The notes under the pieces were generated by a model. It was not told where the DNA came from. It ran no database searches and worked only from the letters and a program-made list of their open reading frames with translations. A stretch of DNA of 64,000 nucleotides from CAWBRY01 sp963791295 (GTDB lineage Bacteria > Bacteroidota > Bacteroidia > Chitinophagales > Chitinophagaceae). The number at the start of each line of letters is the position of its first letter. Positions within the stretch are counted from its first letter, which is position 1. The position numbers were made by a program, and so were the translations under genes. The stretch covers positions 620,001 to 684,000 of the forward strand of contig CAWBRY010000001.1 of assembly GCA_963791295.1 (NCBI GenBank). Reading direction: 5' to 3'. Positions 37,017 to 44,257 of the stretch are shown one piece after another.

Positions 37017-37565
37017 ATGGCAAAGACAAAATGGACTCTTGATGCAACGCACAGCGAATTAGGCTTCAAGATAAAACACCTAATGATCACTAATGTTTCA
37101 GGTTCTTTCAAAAACTTCAATATGGAAGTAGAAACGGAAGAAGCTGATTTCAGCACCGCTACCATGAATGGAACGGCTGACATGGCTTCTATTTTTACCA
37201 ACAATGAGCAAAGAGATGCTCATTTGCGCACGTCCGATTTTTTTGAGGTAGAGAAATATCCAGAAATGAAATTTCAATCCAAAAAGATTGAGCAAGTGGA
37301 TAACGAGACATTTGATCTTTATGGTAGTCTGACTATGAAAGGAGTTACGAGACCTGTCAAATTGAAGGTCGAGTTCAATGGAGTCACCAAAGACCCCTGG
37401 GGTGGTGAGAGAGCAGGTTTTGTTATTTCCGGAAAGATCAATCGCAGTGATTGGGGAGTAAATTTCAATAGCGTGTTGGAGACAGGTGGTGTTATGTTGA
37501 GCGATGAAGTCCGTATTAACAGTGAGATTCAACTGGTGAAACAGGCGGTAAAGGTGGCGGCATAA
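37017..37565 (+). CDS. YceI-family lipocalin-like protein
   Basis: The 182-residue product is a complete YceI domain without signal peptide: WTLDATHSELGFKIKHLMI at the start, the central NNEQRDAHLRTSDFFEVEKYPEM motif split around residue 68, GSLTMKGVTRPVKLKVEF, and WGVNFNSVLETGGVMLSDEV at the end. YceI proteins bind isoprenoid quinone-like lipids in a beta-barrel. The HxlR partner suggests induction by a reactive electrophile or oxidant. The end is 14 bp from the convergent LytTR gene. Confidence 0.93.
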   Translation: MAKTKWTLDATHSELGFKIKHLMITNVSGSFKNFNMEVETEEADFSTATMNGTADMASIFTNNEQRDAHLRTSDFFEVEKYPEMKFQSKKIEQVDNETFDLYGSLTMKGVTRPVKLKVEFNGVTKDPWGGERAGFVISGKINRSDWGVNFNSVLETGGVMLSDEVRINSEIQLVKQAVKVAA

Positions 37566-37578
37566 ATGACTGGGTGGG

Positions 37579-38268
37579 TTATAAACTTTCCAAAACATCC
37601 TTATATCCTCTTCCGATAGGAATAGAAATTCCATTGACGTCAACAGCTTCGGCAGTGTAAGATTCGATTTTGCTGACGGAAACAATGAAGGACCTGTGAA
37701 TCCGTTTGAAAAGCTGTGCTGGTAATAAGCTCTCGATCTCGTGTGTACTCATTTTGGATATATATTCCTTTTTTTGAGTGACGATCTTGATATATTCCCT
37801 CTGGCTTTCAATGTAAATAATTTCAGAAAATAGAATTTTCACTTTCTTTTTCTGGATGTTCACGAATATGGAGTCCCTGAGATCCCCGATTTCGGCAGGT
37901 TGTTTTTCCTTATACCCCGTCCTTACCTTATTTACGGCAATCAAAAATCGCTCGAAATCAAATGGCTTAAGAAGATAATCCGTCACGCTTAAATTAAATC
38001 CTTCTACGGCATATTGATGATAGGCGGTAGTAATGACTACCGCCGGCGGGTTTGCAATCGTTTTCAAGAAGGACATGCCTTTCAATTTGGGTAGGTGGAT
38101 GTCCAGAAAAATAAGATCGACGTGGCTATTACCGAGATAGTCGGTCGCATGAATAGCATCCTTAAATGTTCCGTCTAATTGCAAAAAAGGTATTTGCGAT
38201 ATATAGTCAGTCAACACCTTGACGGCTAAAGGCTCATCTTCTACGATAATGCACTTTATTTTAGACAT
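37579..38268 (-). CDS. LytTR-family response regulator
   Basis: Using the ATG at 38268 (a TTG nine bases upstream is also in frame), the product of about 229 residues has a receiver domain with acidic pocket EDE at 10-12, phospho-acceptor Asp56 (LIFLDIHLP), a conserved Thr in VITTAYHQYAVEGF and Lys in YLLKPFDF. A LytTR DNA-binding domain follows (about 130-229). The ATG overlaps the kinase stop by 8 bases, giving translational coupling. Its likely target is the repeat at 39360-39394. Confidence 0.93.
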   Translation of the reverse strand: MSKIKCIIVEDEPLAVKVLTDYISQIPFLQLDGTFKDAIHATDYLGNSHVDLIFLDIHLPKLKGMSFLKTIANPPAVVITTAYHQYAVEGFNLSVTDYLLKPFDFERFLIAVNKVRTGYKEKQPAEIGDLRDSIFVNIQKKKVKILFSEIIYIESQREYIKIVTQKKEYISKMSTHEIESLLPAQLFKRIHRSFIVSVSKIESYTAEAVDVNGISIPIGRGYKDVLESL

Positions 38269-39304
38269 GACTGGCAAGATTGATTTTTAAGACTGCACTG
38301 AATTCGGATTGTTCATGCACGACTGATAAATGATAATCTCTATAAAGCAATTCCAATTGCCGTCGCAGGTTAGAAAGCCCGATCTTCTCATATATATTCA
38401 AATCGTCAGCAAATTTATCTGTTGAGTTTTTTACATAAAATTCAAGGATTTGTTGTCTTAGAGAAAGGCGGATATCTACGAATGGCCGGTTCATTGTTTC
38501 GGAAACGCCATGCTTGAACGCATTTTCCACCAACGGAATCAGCAACAAAGGTGGTAAAGGCTGCTTCATATCTTCAATGTCATGTGTAAAGTTAATCTGC
38601 AAAGTTTCGTCATAGCGCAGCTTTTCAAGAGCAATATAGTCATCCATGATTTTTATTTCCTGCTCAATGTGTATGTAGTCGCCACTTGTTTCATACAGCA
38701 TGAATCTTAAAATTTTAGAAAGCCGCAAAATAGACTCCGGAGCCAGGTCGGACTTGTCGCGTGCTAGAGAGTAAATATTATTCAAGGTATTAAATAAAAA
38801 ATGCGGATTGGTTTGAGATTTTAAATAGTTGAGTTCCGCCTGCTGCTTTTCAATCCGTAGTTGCTGTGCCGATTTTCGTAGTTGGATGAAGTCATATATA
38901 TGTTTTATGACACCATAGAAGAAAAGCGAGGTTACACCTGCTGAAAAATGATAGGTAATGACTTCTGAAAGGGTGCCGAATTCTCTATAAACCGTGAAAA
39001 TGGATAATTGAATCCCGATATATCTCCATCCATACAAGCCGAATGAATATAAGAACCACTGACCTATTATAAGAAGCAGAGACAATATGATTCTATTTCG
39101 GGTAAATCGGATGGCAGGCAGCGTATATTCAAAAAATAAATAATTGACGAAGAGTAAATAAATAGCCCGCCAGAGCTCATTGACAGATCTTCCTGAAAAG
39201 GTTTCAGGTTCATCTACCAGGACGATCAACTCCCAAAGCAATAGGTAGGCCAGCCCCACCCATAGATAAAATCTAAGCTGCTTTATCGTAAATGGATTCT
39301 TCAT
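38261..39304 (-). CDS. LytS/YehU-type sensor histidine kinase
   Basis: The 347-residue product has four predicted transmembrane helices (residues about 10-140), a connecting helix, then the His_kinase domain with phospho-acceptor His in TNPHFLFNTLNNIY. A HATPase follows, with an N box in PLLLIPLVENAFKHG and a shortened glycine-poor lid ending EKIGLSNLRRQLELLY. It has no extracellular domain of note, so it probably senses a membrane signal. It is the first gene of the kinase-regulator pair. Confidence 0.93.
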   Translation of the reverse strand: MKNPFTIKQLRFYLWVGLAYLLLWELIVLVDEPETFSGRSVNELWRAIYLLFVNYLFFEYTLPAIRFTRNRIILSLLLIIGQWFLYSFGLYGWRYIGIQLSIFTVYREFGTLSEVITYHFSAGVTSLFFYGVIKHIYDFIQLRKSAQQLRIEKQQAELNYLKSQTNPHFLFNTLNNIYSLARDKSDLAPESILRLSKILRFMLYETSGDYIHIEQEIKIMDDYIALEKLRYDETLQINFTHDIEDMKQPLPPLLLIPLVENAFKHGVSETMNRPFVDIRLSLRQQILEFYVKNSTDKFADDLNIYEKIGLSNLRRQLELLYRDYHLSVVHEQSEFSAVLKINLASHV

Positions 39305-39359
39305 TTCAATGCGATAAATATCGGTAAAACTTTTGCTATTGACCCTTCAGTCTGCTTTG

Positions 39360-39394
39360 TTGTTTATAGACTGTAAGCTGTTGTTTATTGACTG
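39360..39394. promoter_or_regulatory. Direct repeat with 21-bp period, candidate LytTR binding site
   Basis: TTGTTTATAGACTG (39360-39373) and TTGTTTATTGACTG (39381-39394) differ at one base and are exactly 21 bp apart, two helical turns. LytTR regulators typically bind such paired direct repeats. The site is between the LytS/LytTR pair and the divergent haloperoxidase-like gene, 53-87 bp before the latter's ATG. Confidence 0.6.
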
Positions 39395-39446
39395 ACTGTC
39401 TATCAGCTTTTATTTATTGGATATTCTTGCATAAAATAATCAGCAA

Positions 39447-40760
39447 ATGAAAAAGAGTATTAGTATTATGGTGGCTTTGGTGAGCATCGCGGTTCATCTC
39501 GAAGCCCAGGTAGAACCCGGTGCAGGGAATTGGCGACCATGGTTTATTAAATCAGCTAAGGAGTATCGCCTGGCCCAACCATCCTCGAATAAAGAGGAAA
39601 TTTCACAGGTTTTGTCACTGCAAAAAAACCTTGATTCTGCGGGTAGACAGCAAATCACTTACTGGAACACTGGTGCTCCTGGATATCGGTGGGTAGACAT
39701 GATCGGTAAATTGTGGATGACGGATACGAGCAACAATGGTATCCTTGCAATGATGCTTCTTAATGTCGGCATCTATGATGCAACCATTGTTGCCTGGGAC
39801 ACGAAATATGCATATAACAGGCAGCGCCCGTTTGCTGTCGACAATAGAATAAAAAGTTTTTCTACTAAACCAGAGAGCCCTTCTTATCCTTGCGAATATT
39901 CCGTTGCTGCTGGTGCTGCCGTTGCGGTCATATCACATTTTTTTCCTTCCATGGCGGATTCAGCTAATCGCATGGCGCAGCAGCTTATGACATCCCGTAT
40001 TGCAGCCGGCACTGCTTTTCCCAGCGACACACGTGCCGGATTTGAATTGGGTAAAAGGGTTGCTGAAAAAGAAATTGAATACACGAAAGATTTTACACCT
40101 AAAACTCCATGGGACGGAAAAATTCCGACGGGACCCGGCCTCTGGAACGGAAAATACGCCATGTTTCCACTTGCCGGTCGAAGCAAAACGGTGGTATTGG
40201 ATAGTGCCAGCCAGTTTCGACCTGCACCGCCTCCCGACTTTGCAAAAGACATGGCGGAATTAAAAAATTACAAATCAAATTTTCGTTCAATAGGCAATGC
40301 TTTTTACTATGCCACCCAACCTTTCTGGGAAGATGTGCTAACCAAAAAAATATTTGAATACAATCTAAATACTAACCCTCCGCGGGCGGCCAGGATCTAC
40401 GCCATAGTGGCGATAGGACTCTACGATGGGTTCGTCTCCTGCTGGGATGCTAAATATACTTATTGGGGTATTCGACCCGATCAATACGATACAACATTCC
40501 ATCCTGTTCTCATACACACGCCTCCTTTCCCTGGCTATCCTTCCGGACACGCAGCATTAAGTGCCGTAATGAGTGAAGTGTATTCATATTTCTTTCCGGC
40601 AGAAAAGGCTTATTTCCACAAGAAAGCTAAAGAAGTTGCAGAATCCAGGTTCCAGGGCGGAATTCACTTCCGGACAGATAATGAAGTGGCACTCGTCCTC
40701 GGCAACAACGTTGCAACCGCGATCATTCAAAAGGTAAGAACTGATGGTGCGGATAAATGA
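39447..40760 (+). CDS. Vanadium-dependent haloperoxidase/PAP2-like secreted protein
   Basis: The 437-residue product has a signal peptide (HLEAQ) and two PAP2-like halves. The second half has the full vanadate/phosphate signature: KYTYWGIRPDQYD (Lys and Arg-Pro), PPFPGYPSGHAALS (PSGH) and SRFQGGIHFRTDNE (SR..GxHxxxD). The first half keeps KYAYNRQRPF but has PCEYS in place of PSGH. Family members are haloperoxidases or acid phosphatases. With a PAP2 core alone the substrate cannot be settled. It is divergent from the LytS/LytTR pair, which is its probable regulator. Confidence 0.88.
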   Translation: MKKSISIMVALVSIAVHLEAQVEPGAGNWRPWFIKSAKEYRLAQPSSNKEEISQVLSLQKNLDSAGRQQITYWNTGAPGYRWVDMIGKLWMTDTSNNGILAMMLLNVGIYDATIVAWDTKYAYNRQRPFAVDNRIKSFSTKPESPSYPCEYSVAAGAAVAVISHFFPSMADSANRMAQQLMTSRIAAGTAFPSDTRAGFELGKRVAEKEIEYTKDFTPKTPWDGKIPTGPGLWNGKYAMFPLAGRSKTVVLDSASQFRPAPPPDFAKDMAELKNYKSNFRSIGNAFYYATQPFWEDVLTKKIFEYNLNTNPPRAARIYAIVAIGLYDGFVSCWDAKYTYWGIRPDQYDTTFHPVLIHTPPFPGYPSGHAALSAVMSEVYSYFFPAEKAYFHKKAKEVAESRFQGGIHFRTDNEVALVLGNNVATAIIQKVRTDGADK

Positions 40761-40779
40761 ATGTTTTTTTATTACCACC

Positions 40780-40825
40780 AGGACACAAAGGAAGGATTAG
40801 AATCACATACCAGCCTTTGTGTCCT
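40780..40825. repeat. 12-bp perfect inverted repeat
   Basis: AGGACACAAAGG (40780-40791) and CCTTTGTGTCCT (40814-40825) are perfectly complementary around a 22-base loop and are followed by a run of A residues. A related but diverged text, with CCTTTGTCAC and CCCTTTGTGAC, occurs at 49851-49870. It may act as terminator for the haloperoxidase gene or be a dispersed intergenic repeat. Confidence 0.6.
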
Positions 40826-40868
40826 TGTGTAAAAAAAATATTTATATTTAGGGGCTTGCTCTCACGTA

Positions 40869-41747
40869 ATGCAACAATCACTTTTCACACAACTTTTTTT
40901 ACCCATTGCCCTCGGAATCATCATGCTTGGGCTTGGCTTGTCATTGACCATAGCAGATTTTAGGCGGGTGGCAAAATATCCGAAGGCCATTGTAGTGGCT
41001 CTGTTATGTCAAATGGCTTTACTTCCCGCGATTTGTTTTTTGCTTGTGAAGTCAACTGGATTAGACCCTTCCCTTGCTGCGGGAATGATGTTACTCGCTG
41101 CCTCTCCAGGCGGCGCAACCTCCAATCTGTTTACTCATTTATATAAAGGAGATGTCGCCCTCAATATCTCACTGACTGCCTTAAATAGCATACTCTCGCT
41201 TTTTATCCTACCTATAATTGTGAATTTTACCCTGGACTATTTCATGGATTCCGGTCAATATATTCCCATGCAGTTTAAAAAAGTGGCCGAGGTTTTTGCC
41301 ATTGCCATTATACCCGTAACCATTGGCATGGTGATCAATAAAATAAAACCGGCTTTTGCTGCCAGGATATATCAATCTGTAAAAATAGTTTCTGCCTTGA
41401 TCCTCCTTATCATCGTTGTCGTTATTGGAGTCAAAGAAAAAGATGTATTGACCCGTAATTTCGGAGGTATAGGGTTGCCCCTGCTCTTATTTAATGTGTT
41501 AAGCGTTGTTATCGGATACCTTGTCCCCAGACTTTTTCGTATAGAAGTAAAGCAGGCCTTGTCCATTAGTATGGTGATCGGAATTCATAATGGCACGCTG
41601 GCCATTTACATTGCATTGAATGTGCTATACAATCCGACTATGGCTATTCCATCCGCTATTTATAGCTTGCTGATGTTTTTTACAGCGGCTGTATTCGGAT
41701 TCCTGATAAATAAGATCAATCCAAAAAACCGGAGCTTACCTCTTTGA
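40869..41747 (+). CDS. Bile acid:sodium symporter (BASS) family transporter
   Basis: The 292-residue product has about nine to ten hydrophobic helices. Family marks are LGLGLSLTIADFRRV in the first helix region, MMLLAASPGGATSNLFTHLYKGD (BASS core) and MVIGIHNGTLAIYIAL (cross-over region). BASS proteins import organic anions with sodium. The substrate is unknown. No co-transcribed neighbour is evident. Confidence 0.93.
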   Translation: MQQSLFTQLFLPIALGIIMLGLGLSLTIADFRRVAKYPKAIVVALLCQMALLPAICFLLVKSTGLDPSLAAGMMLLAASPGGATSNLFTHLYKGDVALNISLTALNSILSLFILPIIVNFTLDYFMDSGQYIPMQFKKVAEVFAIAIIPVTIGMVINKIKPAFAARIYQSVKIVSALILLIIVVVIGVKEKDVLTRNFGGIGLPLLLFNVLSVVIGYLVPRLFRIEVKQALSISMVIGIHNGTLAIYIALNVLYNPTMAIPSAIYSLLMFFTAAVFGFLINKINPKNRSLPL

Positions 41748-42386
41748 TACAAAACAAAATTCGTATAACACACTCCAGAAGGAACCAAATAAGAATCCAA
41801 AAAGAACTTCGCCCAGCGGGACTCGAAGTATAGTGACGTCGCCATATACTTTAAGATTCCACCAATCTATAGCACGAGGAAATATCTGCAGCCAAAGGGA
41901 AAGAATGAGGAGGTAGAGCAATCCAAAATACAGGCCGGAATACAAAAGTGGTTTTGTCAGATCCGGTCTTATGGTTACAATTAGAAAACAACCTGTTAAA
42001 AGCCCAACCAGCAAACTGATCATCATATTTATGCCCAGCATAAAAAAAAGCCCAAGAGAAATTACAAGGACCATAGTTATTATAAGAACGTTTCTTACAT
42101 TAACTACGCGCTTAACTATGCCGTTGCGTTTATTGGCCAAAAAAGAATAGAGGGCGGAGGCAACTCCCCCAAAGGAGAAGCCAAACAGAACGCCTTCGAT
42201 ACCCACCGGTATAGAGAAAAATGTGGGCGGATGCCAATAGGCCGGTTGGGAGAAGTAGTCAAAAAATGCAAAGGGTATCACTGCCAGGCTCATGATCAAC
42301 ATTTTTCCACGAAGATCCTTGCGCAGGATGGCCACAAGAAGCCAGACGATGGCCATTAAAAGAGCCAAAACAAGATACGGGACCAT
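41736..42386 (-). CDS. Integral membrane protein, weak lycopene-cyclase-domain resemblance
   Basis: The 216-residue product is almost wholly hydrophobic, with about seven helices. The motif PLGEVLFGFLFGSFWSVLYEF near the C-terminus resembles the P.EE..FF pattern of CarR-type lycopene cyclase domains, and FFSIPVGIEGVLFGFSFGG near residue 77 is a weaker internal copy. The second acidic residue of the cyclase motif is missing, so I do not assign that activity. It overlaps the BASS gene's 3-prime end by 12 bp on the other strand and lies 20 bp after the next gene. Confidence 0.6.
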   Translation of the reverse strand: MVPYLVLALLMAIVWLLVAILRKDLRGKMLIMSLAVIPFAFFDYFSQPAYWHPPTFFSIPVGIEGVLFGFSFGGVASALYSFLANKRNGIVKRVVNVRNVLIITMVLVISLGLFFMLGINMMISLLVGLLTGCFLIVTIRPDLTKPLLYSGLYFGLLYLLILSLWLQIFPRAIDWWNLKVYGDVTILRVPLGEVLFGFLFGSFWSVLYEFCFVSKR

Positions 42387-42406
42387 ATTTATGAAACCTG
42401 CGTTGC

Positions 42407-43126
42407 TTACTTAGAACTTAGATCGGCTCTAAAGAACAACAATTCACTCCAACGACGTTCAACAAATTTGGCATAGTCAGCGAGATAATAATTCCAGGCA
42501 CCTTCACCATAGACGTCATTGAATCGCTGAGGCAAGGGCTTGCGATAAGCACTATCTAATTCTTTTAACCCATTTTTCAGCCTGCTCACCATCACGAATT
42601 CGGGAGGTCCGGAAGCAACTCCTGCATATACAGCGATACTTTCATTGCCGGCAACCCACGCTTTCTTGAGTTTCTTGATCAGGTCTGTGACTCCATTCAC
42701 CATGCCAGGGAGAGGATAAACGTGGCTAATGATAATTTTCTCGGTATACTCACTTAAATTGACATTACTCAGTTCCGCATTAAAAGTGCTGAAGCCCTGG
42801 CTACTCATCTTTTCCGTAAGAGGAGCGACAGTTTTTTCCCAGTCCGCTGTATGCTCTGCTCCCAAATTGCCTCTGGTGTCAAATTGTTCCCAGGTGAGAG
42901 GACCTTCGATGATCATATAACCGCCGGCATCAGGACCGGATTGAATATCATAAGTCCTCCATTTCCAGTCTCCTTTATGATACTTTGCTTCGTGTGCCAC
43001 GATCGCCTTCTCCAGCTCGACCGCTTTGCCGGCCTTGGGTAAAATGCGAAATGAATTAATAACATTTGCAGTCTGACAGATTCCTACGACAGGAATAAGT
43101 AATACGAAAAGAAAAAGCTTTCTCAT
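42407..43126 (-). CDS. Secreted protein of unknown function
   Basis: The 239-residue product has a signal peptide (VVGICQT). It begins NVINSFRILPKAGKAVELEKAI, which resembles a dimeric alpha-beta barrel strand and helix, and a second similar unit begins IIISHVYPLPGMVNGVTDLIKKL. A tandem ferredoxin-fold arrangement is plausible. No functional assignment is possible. It lies directly upstream of the membrane protein at 41736 on the same strand, so the two probably form an operon. Confidence 0.6.
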   Translation of the reverse strand: MRKLFLFVLLIPVVGICQTANVINSFRILPKAGKAVELEKAIVAHEAKYHKGDWKWRTYDIQSGPDAGGYMIIEGPLTWEQFDTRGNLGAEHTADWEKTVAPLTEKMSSQGFSTFNAELSNVNLSEYTEKIIISHVYPLPGMVNGVTDLIKKLKKAWVAGNESIAVYAGVASGPPEFVMVSRLKNGLKELDSAYRKPLPQRFNDVYGEGAWNYYLADYAKFVERRWSELLFFRADLSSK

Positions 43127-43238
43127 GTTTTTTGGTTTTGAAGGTAAATGAATTAAAGGTATTGTGTTTCGGGTCTCTTTATAAAACTATTTTTCTCCAT
43201 TTAAAATATTTCCTTTGCTTCTGCGTCTGCCTTATTAA

Positions 43239-43844
43239 ATGGGCACGGCAATGGCCATATCAGTGGCTGATCAGCGAAAACAAAATATTATTCAAGCAGT
43301 TAAAGACTACGGTAAGCGGTTATTTTCTTTTATCCGGGGCCGGGTTGATACCGATGAGGACGCTGAAGATATTTTACAGGATGTCTGGTATCAATTCAGT
43401 AACGTAGTGAATTCCGAACCTATAGAACAGACCAGCGCCTGGCTTTTTCGTGTAGCGCGGAACAGGATCATTGATAAATATCGAAGGTTTGAGCCCGATT
43501 CACTGGAAGAAATGTTGGCAGAGGAAGATGAGCTCCGAGAAACAAGCCAGGGCTTGTCTTTAAGGAACGACCTAATCTTAAAGTTTTTGCTTTCAGAAAA
43601 TCCGACTCCTGAAACCATTCATCTTAGAAATTTATTTTGGGAAAAACTGTTTTCTGCGTTGGACGAATTACCGGAGGAGCAACAGCAGGTCTTTATCTGG
43701 AATGAATTAGAAGATATTCCTTTCCATGAGATCGCCAAAAGAACCGGTGAGAATATAAACACGTTGATAAGTCGAAAGCGATATGCAGTCATGCACCTGA
43801 GAAAACGGCTGGAACCATTGTACAAGGAGATTATACAACAATAA
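43239..43844 (+). CDS. ECF-type RNA polymerase sigma factor
   Basis: The 201-residue product has region 2 (GRVDTDEDAEDILQDVWYQF and SAWLFRVARNRIIDKYRR) and region 4 (LDELPEEQQQVFIWNELED and HEIAKRTGENINTLISRKRYA). An alternative start at 43251 is equally likely. No canonical FecR or RskA anti-sigma gene follows. Instead a small membrane protein is encoded 12 bp downstream, which may fill that role. Confidence 0.92.
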   Translation: MGTAMAISVADQRKQNIIQAVKDYGKRLFSFIRGRVDTDEDAEDILQDVWYQFSNVVNSEPIEQTSAWLFRVARNRIIDKYRRFEPDSLEEMLAEEDELRETSQGLSLRNDLILKFLLSENPTPETIHLRNLFWEKLFSALDELPEEQQQVFIWNELEDIPFHEIAKRTGENINTLISRKRYAVMHLRKRLEPLYKEIIQQ

Positions 43845-43855
43845 AAAATTAAATC

Positions 43856-44188
43856 ATGAGACGACTTTCCCGGGGAACAAAATTCCTGTTATTTATTCCG
43901 TTATTGGCACTGGGTATCCTGGTATTTGGCGGTATTGTAATGTTGCTATGGAACAACGTATTGGCGGTTGTCCTCAACGTTTCCACGGTTACGTTTTGGC
44001 AGGCGCTGGGTATATTGGCCCTGTCTAAAATACTTTTTAGCAGTTTTGGCGGGGGACGTTATCGCCGAAATTATTATTGGAAACAACGCATGGAGGAAAA
44101 ATGGGCCAATATGACACCTGAAGAAAAGGAAAAAATGAAAGATGAGCTGAAGAACAGGTGGGGAAGCTGGGGAGGGGGCGGATGCTAG
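43856..44188 (+). CDS. Small membrane protein linked to the ECF sigma factor
   Basis: The 110-residue product has two transmembrane helices (about 9-32 and 42-62), an Arg/Tyr-rich linker (GGGRYRRNYYWKQRM), and an acidic-basic helix (EEKWANMTPEEKEKMKDELK) ending in a Gly-rich WGSWGGGGC tail. The gene is co-transcribed with the sigma factor. It may tether or inhibit it at the membrane. The stop codon is formed by the first bases of the adjoining inverted repeat. Confidence 0.75.
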   Translation: MRRLSRGTKFLLFIPLLALGILVFGGIVMLLWNNVLAVVLNVSTVTFWQALGILALSKILFSSFGGGRYRRNYYWKQRMEEKWANMTPEEKEKMKDELKNRWGSWGGGGC

Positions 44189-44257
44189 ATATTAGATTCT
44201 AGATACTAGATTTAATCCCATCTAGTGTCTAGTATCTAAAATCTGGTATCTAGTATC
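44184..44257. repeat. Imperfect inverted and direct repeat of TAGATACTAGAT type
   Basis: A 74-bp stretch is built from variants of ctagatattagat and tctagtatctaaaat. TAGATACTAGAT (44200-44211) pairs with ATCTAGTGTCTA (44220-44231) with one mismatch around an 8-base loop, and further copies extend the stem. It separates convergent genes and may terminate both. The 3-prime end of the PHP-hydrolase gene reads into it, so that protein's last residues (LDTRF) come from the repeat. Confidence 0.7.

Noticed and set aside
40780..40825. Possible attenuator or riboswitch before the BASS transporter gene
   Set aside because: The 12-bp inverted repeat is explained better as a terminator or dispersed intergenic repeat. 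No second alternative stem or known riboswitch core is visible.
41736..42386. Lycopene cyclase (CarR-type) gene
   Set aside because: Only a P-L-G-E-V-L-F motif resembles the cyclase pattern. The second acidic residue is missing and no carotenoid genes are nearby, so only a weak resemblance is recorded.
44184..44257. Phage attachment site
   Set aside because: No tRNA, integrase or prophage genes are present. The repeat is low-complexity and palindromic.
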